Part shown: piece by piece, positions 36,201-45,722 of the stretch | Layout: each line of letters opens with the position of its first letter | Numbering within the stretch: position 1 is the first letter of the stretch | Assembly (NCBI RefSeq): GCF_030272615.1 | Contig: NC_081411.1 | Location: forward strand, 835,004,136 to 835,068,135 | Origin: Cryptomeria japonica | Taxonomy: Eukaryota > Streptophyta > Pinopsida > Cupressales > Cupressaceae | Length of the DNA: 64,000 nt | Direction: 5' to 3' | Notes under the pieces: generated by a model | The model's database searches: none | What the model saw: only the letters and a program-made list of their open reading frames with translations | Told to the model about the DNA's origin: nothing | Position numbers and translations under genes: made by a program

Positions 36201-37124
36201 TAGTAGTGGTCCAGTGATGTTTTGTCCCATGTGCTTACTTACTTCAATGGCTCTTGTATATGCCGCATTTAGATCATTCGGAGTTGGATGTGTCCTTACG
36301 AACATGGCTGTGAGATGATCTAAGGCTCCATAGTAAATTTCCCTTGGATCTGCAATAAGATAAGGAGGACGTAGCATTGTGTATGCTCGGTGAAATCTGT
36401 CATTGAAGGAGGTAATAGGTTCATGTTCTCTCCTTCGAACCTCAACAAACTGTCTGTATAACTCTGCTGGTGTAGTTGGGATGCCAAATTTGGCAATGAA
36501 TGCGTCTTTCATCGCGTCCCAAGTCCTGATGGACCCTGTAGGCAAATGAATAAACCAAAAGTATGCTTCTTCTCCCAATGAGTAGGGAAAAAGCCTACAT
36601 GCCACATCTCCATATTCAATTTGTCTGTTTCGAAGAAGGTCCTCGAACATCTTGATGTGATCTTCTGCTGTGCGATGGAAATCACTAACATTGAACTTGG
36701 AACAAAAGTGTTCTGGATTCTTCGGCATATCATGATAAACTGCAAATTCCAATGGTGATGGATTGTTGACTAGCCACGTCGCACCATTGAGTACATGAGG
36801 AGGAGGAGGTGGTGGTGGAGCACGATGAGCCATTGTATTCCTTGAAACTGAACTTGATGAACTAGCTTGGCTCTTTGTTTGTGAAATTGCCTGGATACTA
36901 GATTGGATTGCCGCTTGGACTTGTTCTTGAAGAACTTGTGATGACTCAGGAGATTCTTCCAATCTTAGTTCGAACTCTTTGGGAGTGTCCTCTCTTTTAA
37001 CTCGCTTTGCTTTGGAAGTAAACTGAAGTTCACTTAGATCCTTGATGCCTGGTGTGGACCTCAACAACCTTTGATGTTTCTCGGGCGAGAAAGAACCAAT
37101 GCGATCCAGCGTGAAGTCTTGCAA
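30210..37124 (-). CDS. Gag-Pol polyprotein of the giant element
   Basis: One 2,304-codon open frame. Counting from residue 1 at 37124: Pro-rich PPPPPPP (103-109); Gag core about 135-300; a C-x2-H-x4-H-x4-C knuckle at C492 (WCRLHNTNQHSELQC); aspartic protease YDSGAS (868-873); a second WCR.HN..HSE..C motif at C1079; archaeal-type RNase H about 1153-1285 (FDGS, D1160); RT about 1470-1690 with YMDD at 1604-1607; the original Gypsy RNase H, in which the first catalytic Asp is lost (LYSFAS where LYVDAS is usual); and an integrase with an HHCC finger and D2023, D2084, E2120 (D-60-D-35-E). The frame has no ATG at its beginning: it follows an in-frame TAA at 37130-37128, and the codon at 37124 is TTG. 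The first internal Met is residue 98. No chromodomain is seen at the C-terminus. Confidence 0.95.
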   Translation of the reverse strand: MQDFTLDRIGSFSPEKHQRLLRSTPGIKDLSELQFTSKAKRVKREDTPKEFELRLEESPESSQVLQEQVQAAIQSSIQAISQTKSQASSSSSVSRNTMAHRAPPPPPPPHVLNGATWLVNNPSPLEFAVYHDMPKNPEHFCSKFNVSDFHRTAEDHIKMFEDLLRNRQIEYGDVACRLFPYSLGEEAYFWFIHLPTGSIRTWDAMKDAFIAKFGIPTTPAELYRQFVEVRRREHEPITSFNDRFHRAYTMLRPPYLIADPREIYYGALDHLTAMFVRTHPTPNDLNAAYTRAIEVSKHMGQNITGPLLHMGSVAAPNQMQAVGTALANQTPVMNPIPQATYPNVQPANQLVLHPGAPISQAPPAQPVYLQNATNSSRTQEEKDEMKELIEQVKKLSTEVTHLRNQNNQLQSMQRANHGQHANNQNFQGNNNQGFRNNYHGNNNQGFQRRPWNTAPNNGNVVTPLDNPPNAQSQENPSSGKVFLAEAALSSWCRLHNTNQHSELQCPELKIAADIFQQEMRTTNPPENPPTTGYEIVPTTQYGQAMIVETCRYSQEEISPVQNGRFPPESANGPMVPPGSQFPPASANGPVEDSEYYFPPLNDSVLVEGIKEVFHQSSGGANQRVYHRNQRNPEPLTTSIPPNNFSTPPDPQASNVPEYPQNTQEYRQRNISSPAGNEMKRLAALVLDELKKVKVSLPLYELLKVSEIKEAVINSLSEPSATRSNVQATINVTQEEADSQEQPEQNECMVQTITFPAKKEDMLEGKILLKRGETKKAQPTVKENLTTNLVLPEKEVTIKKDVVKKGKSASQASHSKEESPAKEDHSKINQVKHQESSEGNSVPSQGKDEPAPFLLSVRIFGKLLHNCLYDSGASSNVMPLAVCQRLGITPAPTKRKVTQLDKTEVPVMGELNNIHMQLAADPRIQNFIDISVVDIPDSYGMLLSRDWSRKLNGYVSTDFAHMWLPWRGVPNQIKIDSTPRLRLMITEYGEDNEVLFLESDLGTYKPKVEEILMIQDIQDENTQQEVMESTEIVIESDQGSDQEDEGMFENFRRFVQRNIQQSVQLGNIASVRDLLLPNWCRIHNAVHSELSCALCQTALEQVYKRVPQTPTIEEIQDSENESYTDTESSVEDEVSSDTTDESHESPETDNQENQIWTLRFDGSKSKQGSGAGYELISPKGETYLAAHRLQFPCTNNVAEYESLVHGLLLAIQKGAKILQVYGDSEIAIRQIRKQYVCHDKRLTKYRNRVWDLIESFEAFNINSIYRHQNQVANSLAQAASSLIPLAMEGLKKFTIELISVPSVPDNITYFQVFEDDKHILDFLTSTDVFLTQIIDEDEVGEAEFDAEGVLNLKTNTIPKGMVELERIFDPDKLKEKKNHSVEGNMCDVINLGDETQVKNVFIGKSCTATEKDGILKNMRDFPDVIAWSYEDLKTYDTAIITHTIPLKPGSKPFRQRQRPVNPLLEPLIYQEVKKLLTAKIIFPVRHSTWVANLVPVRKKNGEIRLCVDFRNLNRASEKDNYPLPSLDEVLQIVNGSQMMSFLDGYSGYNQVLVEPEDRIKTAFTTKWGTFAYKRMPFGLINAGATFQRAMDIAFRDLIGKSIIIYMDDITVFSRQREDHVDDLRRVFQRCRRYGVSLNPKKCIFGITEGKLLGHVISEKGISIDPERVKAISTINLPASKKELKSFFGKINFVRKFITGFAEIVRPLNEMLKKDAKVEWTPQARRAFEEIKTAIMEAPVLISPDYLKPFYLYSFASEYTCAAILTQRSEERDENPIAFMSTPLKDAELRYPNIEKQAYALVKAVKKFRHYLLRAKIYAIVPDAAVKTLLMQNELGERRGKWVAIIQEFDIEIQPMKLVRGQALAQTLAIDGPGLVQQIYELEDVTPDEWYKDIVTYLLNHRCPAHMTPTQKRALRLKCQHYMLQGSVLYRKNYEGVYLRCVDKGEAKQIIEHFHSKFGTGHGANLTTAHQILRAGYYWPTLFKDTFNHIKTCHTCQVAAIRERNPAMPLNPVMEARPFAKWGMDFIGVINPASSAQHKYIITATDYCTRWSEAQALKVCSTEVVIKFLEENIITRFGCPYALVCDNGSAFTSLRFSNWAFEYGITLKFSSNYYPQGNGLAESTNKNLLSVIKKLLERSPREWHTQLRFALWADRIRTKNALGISPYFLVYGQDPVFPMQLRIPTLRFIQEYMEDTDAVQARLTQLMNLEERRDQALDNFAKHQGVVKRWFDRQARVKAFRISDLVLYWDKAHEKRGEHDKFDKLWKGPYQISEILGENAFRLQTLTGEDIPLPVNGRYLKHYFQS

Positions 37125-37127
37125 GGA

Positions 37128-37355
37128 TTATTGTGGGTTCCTTTGATTGCGAAGATTCCTAGCTATGACCCTTTGATGTTCTTCGGCTATATCTTCCTCT
37201 TGCTCTAAGATGATTCTGACTCTGTTATATTCAACTTGACTTCTCCTTGCGTTCCAAGCTACTTGATTCAATGCGGAAATGATGTCTTCTTGGGTATTGC
37301 CTATTTGCAAATTGGGTTGCACCACTTGATTCCGTCCTTCATCTGGCAACACCAT
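37128..37355 (-). CDS. 75-aa leader frame upstream of and in frame with gag-pol
   Basis: It starts with ATG at 37355, 92 bp from the 5' LTR edge, and is in the same frame as gag-pol, separated from it by one TAA (context CAA TAA TCC). The peptide is polar and likely helical (EYNRVRIILEQEEDIAEEHQ). It is most simply the true N-terminus of Gag, cut by one stop codon. Either this copy carries a single inactivating mutation, or the stop is read through or bypassed. Confidence 0.6.
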   Translation of the reverse strand: MVLPDEGRNQVVQPNLQIGNTQEDIISALNQVAWNARRSQVEYNRVRIILEQEEDIAEEHQRVIARNLRNQRNPQ

Positions 37356-37426
37356 CGCACTTCATGATCATGTTTGCAATATCTTTTCAAAATCTTCGGA
37401 CTTCGAACTTTGAAACGAAAAGAGAG

Positions 37427-37443
37427 CCCTCCTTCTAGCGCCA
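37427..37443 (-). promoter_or_regulatory. Primer binding site of the giant element
   Basis: On the sense strand, 4 nt (GAAT) after the 5' LTR end, comes TGGCGCTAGAAGGAGGG. TGG matches the complement of a tRNA CCA end, and the distance is normal for a plant Ty3/Gypsy PBS. I cannot name the tRNA with certainty. Confidence 0.65.
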
Positions 37444-38302
37444 ATTCTGTTGACGTGTATTTTGTACACAATCATACACAGAATAAAATACCGACAGGCA
37501 TCTTATCCTCTCTTGAGAAAATAGTCTCTAACTGCTGAAGATCTGCAAAAAGGATCAGTTAGGTGGACTCCAAGGTTCTTTTAGTGGGGTCTCCACGTGT
37601 GGACAAGCTTTTTTAGTGGTATGATGTGATTTGCTGTTTCCTTCAAGGCTTCTTACGGATTCAATAGTTCGAAGGTTTTACTAATCTAAAAGGAACTTTC
37701 AAAAAAAATGGAAAAAGATAGGGTTTAAGGGGTCTAATCTAGCCTAACCCTATGAACGACTTAGCATGAATGAGATTTGGCAAGACTCAACCAATTTCAA
37801 TTTCGCCATAAGACAACAACTCAACTGAAATTAGTGCGATCTTCTAAGGTAATAATGATGTTCAATGCATCAAAGACCAAGGACACTACTACGAAGGTAC
37901 ATATCCTAGATACGAAAATGCTTGAAGGTTAAGGACTCAAGGTGTTTTCCAGTCGACCACACAAGGCGTTCCTACAATCAGCAAGAAGCTAGTGGTTTGG
38001 ATTGCGAATCCTACCAAATATCAAATCTCACACTTAGTCTTTCTAGTTAACAAACTACTTTGATTGAGCGTGATTCAAGTACATCCAACAACCATGAAGA
38101 TAACTCAAGGAACTTGCAACAAAACACCATAACTTCAATATTTTATTGATTTCCAAGTCATCATATACAACAATTGCTTGAACTTCTCTCTTCAAGACTC
38201 AATCTTGCTACAAAATAAAAAATTGCTTACAACTCTAATTCTTCAACTCTATTCTCTATTTCTCTATTGATCATTCTGTTACAAATGAAATGAAAATGGG
38301 GG

Positions 38303-38392
38303 TATAAATAGCATCCCCAGTTACAATGAAAGGTCCAGATTGAAAGTAAATCAATGGACAAGATCATGACACCTAAACCCTAATTAGGGTTT
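38303..38392 (-). promoter_or_regulatory. 5' LTR promoter: inverted telo-box and TATA
   Basis: The palindrome aaaccctaattagggttt (38375-38392) and TATTTATA (38303-38312, minus strand) are the presumed start signals for the genomic RNA. About 850 bp separates the TATA box from the LTR end, so R-U5 is long. Confidence 0.7.
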
Positions 38393-38494
38393 GTTACAAA
38401 TGACCTCCTTTTTACTGAACAACATTAAATACATAGCCAAATATTAAATTTGGCACAAAAATCTAGGAGGTATCAGCCAATGAGAATTAAGATG

Positions 38495-41400
38495 TCATGT
38501 CATCTGTAACAACCTTTCATCTAGAATCTTATTCCCCTTCCAATTCTCTTTCTTAGCATATGCAATGAATTTTGTCACAATTCCTTCGATTTCTGTGCTT
38601 GGAATCTCGGGAAGATTCTTGATACTCTCTTCTAAGTGGATAACCTGATCAAATGCATCTAGAAGAGCTGTGTCCCAAGTAGGTTCAAGTTCCTTAGTTC
38701 TATCAATTAGGAGCATGGTGGCATACATCTGATCATACTGCTCATCTGTAACATCTGCGTCCTTGCGAAAGATGATCTTGATTCTATCTTCAAATTCTTG
38801 TAGATCCACATCTGTCTCGACCTCGATCCTTCTGCCAAGAATGGTACGAAGTACCTCAAATACTCTGTCCTGGATCGGATTGATCACCTCCTCAACTTGA
38901 CCACATCTAACACTGATGTCCTCAAAGAGAACACTCTTTATATGGAGTAAGGTTGACCACTGAAACAAACTGTGAGAATCACCTTCTAAGATCCTCTCTT
39001 GTGCTAAAATTCTTCTGGATGTATGTCTTATAACTTTCAAGACAGGAATGACAACGTCCTTGGTATGGACAAATGCATCTACTGTTGCCATCAGTCTGTG
39101 GATTATCTCAAGGACTTGGTTAGCCTGATGGGTGATCTTCGACATCCTTGTAATAAACTCAATGGCCACCGTGTGAGATCTATCCATCCAATTACATGTA
39201 CGCTGGACCATATTCCTGAATCTCTCTGCTTCATTGATTGATTGAAGGGGCAATGCCTGCAATGGTGATCTAACTGGATCCTGACGTCCCAAAGGTTCAT
39301 TGATGTGACTGAAATATGTTCTCCATGCACCGACCTCTTTCTCAAGCTTTCTATTCTTTTCTACTTCTTCTCTGAACTTGTCCTTCAATGCCTCAAATGT
39401 GTCGGTGGCATCATCTAAAGTCTGCTCTGCTGTGGATGGTCCTAACTCAATAGTCTGTATATGATAGTCCTCTGCTAGGATCTCACCCTCATATTTGTCT
39501 GCTGCCGGTGTAGCTATCTGCAGTTTTCTGGACCCAGTCTCATCTCGAATCATCTTGGACATCTTTGTAGCCTTCTTCTTCTCTGTTGTCATATGTGAAC
39601 GTCCAACAAGGCTCTCTAGATCGATTGCACTGTCCTCGTCTTCAATTACGATCACCTTAGTCAATCTTTCCTTCAACCAATCTGGGATATTTGATCTTGT
39701 CTCTTGAACTTGAATTTCTTTGTGTACTACTTCTTCTTGTCTGGGAGGAGATGTTACTTCATTATTTTCTTCTAAATCATAGTCTTGGAGAGATCCATCG
39801 GATGAAACATGCTGTGCCTGTTCTTCCTCCTGCCTGTCATTCTGTACCATCGATTCCATGGATTCTTCCACTCGAACTGTTCTATCTTCTGGCCTGGAAG
39901 AAGTACCTGGTGTTTGATCTTTGTTAGCACCTTGCTTTTTCTTGGAAGGCTCTTTCTTTTCTGATCTTTCCTTTCTCTTTGAACCTCTTGGATGGAGATT
40001 GCCCTCACTGGCACATCGAAGGTTACCTTCACCTGAATTCCTAGGATTAGGATTGCCTTCACTAACGCTGGCTCCTCCTTCGGCTGGCTTTTCTTCCAAA
40101 GTGAAAGACATGGCTATGCCTTGTTCTCTCAACTTCTGATGTTGAATGTCTACCCATCTGCGAGTACAAGACAAGACTGGTGCCATCAATTCATCTAAAT
40201 CCACGGCTTCGGGCTCATTCCAATTCAAACTTATTGTTTTGCTCTCTCTATCATATGAAGATTGGATGTGCCTGCCGTTGTCCTGAGCTTGGTCGGCTAC
40301 TCTGTAAATCTTACATTTCCTGATGAAATCCAAGGGCAATCTAGAATGTATCTTTCGTTTCACTTCGAGATCATCTAGGAGATTCATCATAAAATCTTCA
40401 ATCTGGTACTCATGTCTAAATCTTCTACCGACTGTCTCCTCTAAATGTCCATGAGGATCAAAACTATTCCTCCAAGCAAAAGATGAAAAAGGATACAAGG
40501 CTAACTCCCTCTCTGCGTCATCCATGGCTGAGACATTGGGACATACCTCAACTGAATTACCCAAAATAATAGGTACCTGAACTCCATTCTGATGTCTGTG
40601 TCTGAATGCCTTCACATATGCTGCCAACTGCCTTGTTACTTCAAGTAACACAATCCTGTCTGTCGGGTACCTCGGCAACATGTATGGAGGTAAAGGACAT
40701 CCATACACTCTAATGTAAGTGAACTTGGGAAACTGAATGAACCAAGCACCGTACCTCTTGATTAACTCCTGGGCATCCTGAGATAATCTGTTGTGAATCC
40801 CTCCTTGCAACGTCCTGGTGATGTTCATCGTGAAAGTATCATTGATTAACTTGTAGTTCTTCCCTGGTGGATGATGCAAGTAGGTATAGGATTCACAAAC
40901 TCTGACCTCGCCGGATCCTCTTCCAATCACTCCTCTGTGAGGTAGTCCTGCGTACTCAACGCTCCTGATTAAGGCATAGATGACGTATGAACTCATGTGG
41001 AAGGACTTAGTAGCCCTGAGTCTTCTCAACTGTACGTCTAAGCAATGGCTAATTATTCTAGCCCAATGTATTGTACCCTTTCCTTGAACAATCACCTGGA
41101 TGAAATAAAACATCCATTTCTCAAAATAGAAGGCATGAGGTGCTCCTGTAACTCTGTTGAGCATGGTAATCAAATCTCTGTACTCCTCTTGGAAATCAAT
41201 CCGGTGTGGTGTGTTCGGTACTTTGCTCAGACGGGGACGACTCTTAAGTAGCCAGTTCTTGTTGATTATGCTTAGGCAAGCATCTGGATCATCATCGTAC
41301 ACTGATCTGGCTCCTTCAATGCTCTTGTATATCATGTCCCTGTGCTCTGGAAGATGGAAGGCTTCACTTATGGCCTCCTCTGAAAGGTACGCCAAAATGT

Positions 41401-41734
41401 TTCCCTCATTGGACACAATGGTCCTGGACTGTGGATTGTAATGACGGGCACACTCGATCATCAACTCGTGGCACTGAATAGCTGGAGGAAAACCGGCCGC
41501 CTTAATGATGCCACTTTCTATTATTCTCCGGGCGACAGGTGATGGCTTGCCGATGTAAGGGATCTCTCGGAACTTCTTCGTGCTAAAGTTTCCCAAGTTT
41601 GTATCTCCAATGTTGCTCCACTTGGACACGATCTTGGTCTCCACTTCTTCAGTCTTCTGATCTTCTTTCATGAGAGCCGAGCGACTGGTGGATGCTCCCG
41701 CCTTTGGGGTCGCCATACCTACACAACATTTCAT
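38495..41734 (-). CDS. LTR-encoded protein of unknown function (copy in 5' LTR)
   Basis: This encodes the same 1,079-residue protein as the 3' LTR copy, with no difference. The likely start is ATGGCG at 41716. The copy is expected, because reverse transcription duplicates U3. It lies upstream of the gag-pol promoter of this LTR, so it would not be part of the genomic RNA. It could be transcribed only from a promoter inside U3 or from outside the element. Confidence 0.9.
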   Translation of the reverse strand: MKCCVGMATPKAGASTSRSALMKEDQKTEEVETKIVSKWSNIGDTNLGNFSTKKFREIPYIGKPSPVARRIIESGIIKAAGFPPAIQCHELMIECARHYNPQSRTIVSNEGNILAYLSEEAISEAFHLPEHRDMIYKSIEGARSVYDDDPDACLSIINKNWLLKSRPRLSKVPNTPHRIDFQEEYRDLITMLNRVTGAPHAFYFEKWMFYFIQVIVQGKGTIHWARIISHCLDVQLRRLRATKSFHMSSYVIYALIRSVEYAGLPHRGVIGRGSGEVRVCESYTYLHHPPGKNYKLINDTFTMNITRTLQGGIHNRLSQDAQELIKRYGAWFIQFPKFTYIRVYGCPLPPYMLPRYPTDRIVLLEVTRQLAAYVKAFRHRHQNGVQVPIILGNSVEVCPNVSAMDDAERELALYPFSSFAWRNSFDPHGHLEETVGRRFRHEYQIEDFMMNLLDDLEVKRKIHSRLPLDFIRKCKIYRVADQAQDNGRHIQSSYDRESKTISLNWNEPEAVDLDELMAPVLSCTRRWVDIQHQKLREQGIAMSFTLEEKPAEGGASVSEGNPNPRNSGEGNLRCASEGNLHPRGSKRKERSEKKEPSKKKQGANKDQTPGTSSRPEDRTVRVEESMESMVQNDRQEEEQAQHVSSDGSLQDYDLEENNEVTSPPRQEEVVHKEIQVQETRSNIPDWLKERLTKVIVIEDEDSAIDLESLVGRSHMTTEKKKATKMSKMIRDETGSRKLQIATPAADKYEGEILAEDYHIQTIELGPSTAEQTLDDATDTFEALKDKFREEVEKNRKLEKEVGAWRTYFSHINEPLGRQDPVRSPLQALPLQSINEAERFRNMVQRTCNWMDRSHTVAIEFITRMSKITHQANQVLEIIHRLMATVDAFVHTKDVVIPVLKVIRHTSRRILAQERILEGDSHSLFQWSTLLHIKSVLFEDISVRCGQVEEVINPIQDRVFEVLRTILGRRIEVETDVDLQEFEDRIKIIFRKDADVTDEQYDQMYATMLLIDRTKELEPTWDTALLDAFDQVIHLEESIKNLPEIPSTEIEGIVTKFIAYAKKENWKGNKILDERLLQMT

Positions 41735-42739
41735 TATAAGAAATAGATTTTTGAAACAAATAACGTAGATAAGAGAGATAGATTTTAGGAAACCTCATGA
41801 TAAGTCCCTAGAGTTATCATTTCCTAAAATACAACGATTGAGCTGAGAGAAATTCAAGAATCAAAATTTCAAAATTCGAAAATTGAAATATGACGATGAA
41901 TGAGTAAAGCAATAACAATTAAATCGCCATACCTCGATAGAGAGCTAACTCTAGAATGCAAAAACAAAATTTGCCTAGGCAAAATTGAGGTATAAATAAT
42001 CTTCAATATGATCCCCTCAAGATTGACTTCGCCACCTCTGGATAGAATGTGATCTTCACTTATCGCCTTGGACGTGGTCTCAAATGGATCTTCAAATTCG
42101 CACAAATAAATCTCCAAGTCTTTAGCAAATTCGCCTTAGGCGTGATCTTCAAATTCGCACCACCTTTGGTTTGGAATCGCACCACCTTTGATAATATTCG
42201 CACTATCTTTGGTTTGGAATCGCACCACCTTTGATAGCTAAGCGCGCCACCCTTGGATGAATGAAACTCGCACCACCTTGGATAATATTCGTACTATCTT
42301 TAAACACACTTAACACTTTCCTTTGTCTTCCTTGATTCGCATGTAGAGAGGTAAAATAATGATGTGAAAATAATAGTTTTCACCCCCCTATATATAGTGC
42401 CCTCATCGATTTATCTCTTTGGCCGACTTGATGAAATATAACAATTTCAAACGATTTTTAAATGATTTGCAATGACATAACAAGGCCGACTTCCATATAT
42501 GAGCGCTCAAATCGATTTTTTTTATTAATTAATTAATTAATTAATTACTAATGCCTTGCGTTTTTTTATTTGCAAATTTCGATTTTTAAATAAGGCAAAA
42601 ATAATTAATAAATGTTAACGCCACATTAAATGCCAATAAAAATGGATTTTTTTAATTTTTTAAATTGATTTAGCATTTAAAGTAAATTCGAATTGCTTAA
42701 TTTGGCGCCAAAAATATGTAAATAGAGGGACGTACCTCA

Positions 42740-44676
42740 TCGCTCTGGTCCCTTGGAGAGGGACAGGAGCGATTCACCATCTTTAGCATGATTCTTGCGT
42801 TTTCAACGTTCAACTCCTTCATTTTCACGTCCCAAATCGATCATCTGGTGGTCTTTCGAACTTGAATTTCTTCCTTGTGCGAGCGAGTGCATCCTATGAC
42901 CATTATCGCCCTGGTCCCTTGGAGAGGGACAGGAGCGATCTCCATGTTTTTGCGTTCACCTTGCATTTTTGACCTTCGAAATATCATTGCTTGTGTCCTT
43001 TGCGCTTATTTCTATTTGCTTTTGCAAGGTACCTTCGATGTTATAAGGATCATCGCCCTTGTCCCTTGGAGAGGGACAGGAGCGATCCATGTCCTTTCCT
43101 TGACCTTGTCAACTTTGTATTTCGATCTTCATGGTAATGTCCTTCAAACGTCGTCCTTCACCTTACCTAACCTTGCTTCGCTTTGACCTTGAAGGAACGT
43201 GCGTGCTTTTGATGATATCGCCTTGGTCCTTGTCCAAAGGACAGGAGCGATCTTGATTTTTTCACGTTCAATATGCATTTTTGACCTTCGATCCTTCATT
43301 GTGATGTTTTCCAAACGCCGTCCTTTGTCTTGCTTAACCTCGCCTTGCTTCGATTTTGGAGGAATATGAGCGCTTTTGATAGGATCGCCCTGGTCCTTGT
43401 CCAAAGGACAGGAGCGATGGGAGACTTTTACCTCGATTAGCAATGTTTGGACGTTAAAAACTCTTGCAAATTGTCTTCAAACGATGCCTTGGACCATATG
43501 CTATCTTAAGACGTCTTGACTTAGCTTGATCTTGAAGCAAAACAAGGAATCCAAAGCAAATCGCCCTGGTCCCTTGGAGAGGGACAGGAGCGATCTAGTC
43601 TCCATGCTCAAAATGATGCTCATTTTACGTTCAAAACTCTTGTTTATCATCTTGTTGTCGTACCATGGACCCTCTAAAACATTGTAATGTCTTATCCTTA
43701 CGTAAATTTCGCATGAAATGACCAATGCATCTAACATCGCCCTGGTCCCTTCCTGAGGGACAGGAGCGATCTATGTTATAGGGTGTCAATTTCTTCATTT
43801 TAACGTCCTTTAAGTGTTTACGCATGATGAAAGCGCCTTGAAATGTCCTCGCCACCTTTCGTCCTGGCTTGGATCGGGCTCGAACCTTGGAGGGACGACC
43901 TTGAACTTGAGAGGGACGTATCTTCACCATTGTATCGCCCTGGTCCCTTGGAGAGGGACAGGAGCGATCCTTCCTTTGTGGCCTTCATCTTACTTTGCCA
44001 GGTTCCAAGTTTATATTCAACGGATTCGTCCTTCTTTACTCGATCCGTCCATGCCTTGACATTGTTTGTAATTTTGCAAAAAAGGGCAATTATATCAAAA
44101 ATCGCTCTGGTCCCTTCCTGAGGGACAGGAGCGAACTAGGCATTTAGCATTGGTATGGACGTCCCAAAAATCTTCAATTTATATTCAATGCATTCATCTC
44201 ATGTTCTCCTTCGTTTTTGAACGTAAACTTGCCTTGACCCTTGTCTGGATTTTGCAAAATGGAGGAAATCGCTCTGGTCCCTGGGAGAGGGACGAGAGCT
44301 ACAAGGTACCTCGCCCTGGTCCCTTGGAGAGGGACAGGAGCGATTTAGTCAATATAGGTCATTTTCCTTCATTTTTTGCATCTCAAATTATATTCATTTG
44401 GCAAAGTATCTTCCTTCGGACGTCCTCCAATTGCTGAGTCATCAAAATCTTGCATGGACATGGCGAAATTTGAATTGTAGCTCCAGTCCTTCACTGAGGG
44501 ACAGGGGCGATCTTTCCCCTGGAGGCATTTCTGTGCTCATGAAAATCTTCAATTTATATTCAATGGAAAGATCTTGTCGTTCTCTATCACTTCAAACGTA
44601 AAATTTGTCCGGACTCCACAAGGATGATGAGATATCTGAAAATGAGCTCCCGTCCTTCACTGAGGGACAGGAGCGA
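42740..44676 (-). repeat. Array of 13 palindromic repeats, about 170-bp spacing (5' LTR)
   Basis: This repeats the array at 26878-28814, offset by 15,862. In this LTR it lies about 4.4-6.4 kb upstream of the gag-pol TATA box. Confidence 0.92.
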
Positions 44677-45117
44677 ACTTGCTCCTACAGGCCAAAATAA
44701 CAAGATTTTTCACATTTTAACACTTCACGAGGCGAAAACAAATCAATTCCAATGCCTAGGATCAAACTTCAAAAAAGTCAAAATTTGGTCAAAATATTCA
44801 GTCAGACAAAAATTCATATTGACGGTCATTATTTAGACAAGTTTAAGCTCTGCATGAATATTCCAATTGAAAATTAGACCATTTTGGCGAATTTATTGCA
44901 TTCAAAATTTGCATTCTAGACAAGAAGCTCAAAAGTTCTCAAAAGTGACTGGATTTTGGCTCGAAAAGGCAATATTTACAACCCTAAGGCTTAGCCCTAA
45001 ATCCAGACAACTAACGGACTAACAAAACCCTAAAAACGAAAGCGAAAACAAGCGAAAAACAAGCAAAAAGAGGGGGTCCCCATTTGCGATGGGGCGATGT
45101 GTGAAATGGTCACAACA

Positions 45118-45290
45118 GGCTGTCACCAATTGAAGAAGAGGTTTTTTAGAATTAAGGGGCCTTTTGCATGTGGTTTTAAAACTTAAGAAAGGCATTCAAA
45201 TGGATTTTGAGGCTGTCCCTCTTCACCCGATTGGTTATCATTTTGTTCTTCCCTCTCATCATGCCCACTAGTTTCACTATTGCTGCTCAT
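45118..45290 (-). pseudogene. Displaced N-terminus of the second hAT transposase
   Basis: An ATG at 45290 (minus) opens MSSNSETSGHDEREEQND, an acidic, low-complexity start usual for plant hAT transposases, and runs toward the insertion point. After the target duplication ggctg the reading resumes at 21585 with the BED finger region. A stop and frame change occur within the piece, so the gene was probably already decayed. Confidence 0.6.
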
Positions 45291-45722
45291 TTTGTTTTGT
45301 TTTGGTATTTGCAAACTGAAAATTAAAAAAACACAAAAAGTCATACATTTCATCATTTAAACTTTGAAAAAATTGAAAAAAGAAAGACTAATGGAAGATT
45401 AACATACCTATTTCACTTCTCTTGCTGGTTGCTACCTCACTCCTCTCCTTGTTTACTAATCAATGCCGGTTGTTCCAACACCTTCAAACCCTCGTCTTTG
45501 TCTTTCTAACTTGTTACTTGGCTGCCATATTCTTTATCATGTAAAACTGAAGTCAAATGCCTAAGATGGAGTGTTTGTGTTTGCATATTAGGGTTAGAGG
45601 GGCATGGGGTCCACAAAGGCAAATAAAAAATAACCGTGTTTTAAATTTTTGAGTGTTTTTTTTATATTAAAAGTGCTGTTGGAAATGTGGGGATGGCCCA
45701 TTGTCCCTAGGATAGTCGAGGG
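45291..45722. other. Unassigned sequence beside the hAT start
   Basis: There is no coding sequence that I can support. It probably holds the 5' untranslated or terminal region of the hAT element. The G-rich segment tgtggggatggcccattgtcc (about 45685-45706) may be part of a transposon end, but no partner repeat is clear. Confidence 0.3.

Larger units (their letters stand above)
21586..45117 (-). mobile_element. Intact 23.5-kb Ty3/Gypsy LTR retrotransposon with 7.67-kb LTRs
   Basis: Two direct repeats of exactly 7,670 bp (21586-29255 and 37448-45117, constant offset 15,862) flank an 8,192-bp interior. Both start tgttg and end caaca, and the 5-bp target duplication ggctg is perfect at 21581-21585 and 45118-45122. 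Gag-Pol, the LTR gene and the TATA box all read on the minus strand, so the right LTR is the 5' LTR. The equal LTR length and identical translations of every reading frame that I compared indicate a very recent insertion. The Pol domains (extra archaeal-type RNase H, degenerate original RNase H) point to the Tat branch of non-chromodomain Ty3/Gypsy elements. It interrupts a hAT transposase gene just upstream of the BED finger. Confidence 0.97.
37448..45117 (-). repeat. 5' LTR of the giant element (7,670 bp)
   Basis: It is the same length and layout as the 3' LTR, shifted by 15,862 bp throughout. The promoter (38303-38392) would drive the genomic RNA leftward through the 75-aa leader and gag-pol to R of the 3' LTR. 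Confidence 0.96.

Noticed and set aside
31924-36318. Plus-strand reading frames of 60-120 aa across the gag-pol region
   Set aside because: They are antisense shadows of the 2,304-codon minus-strand frame with no recognisable motifs.
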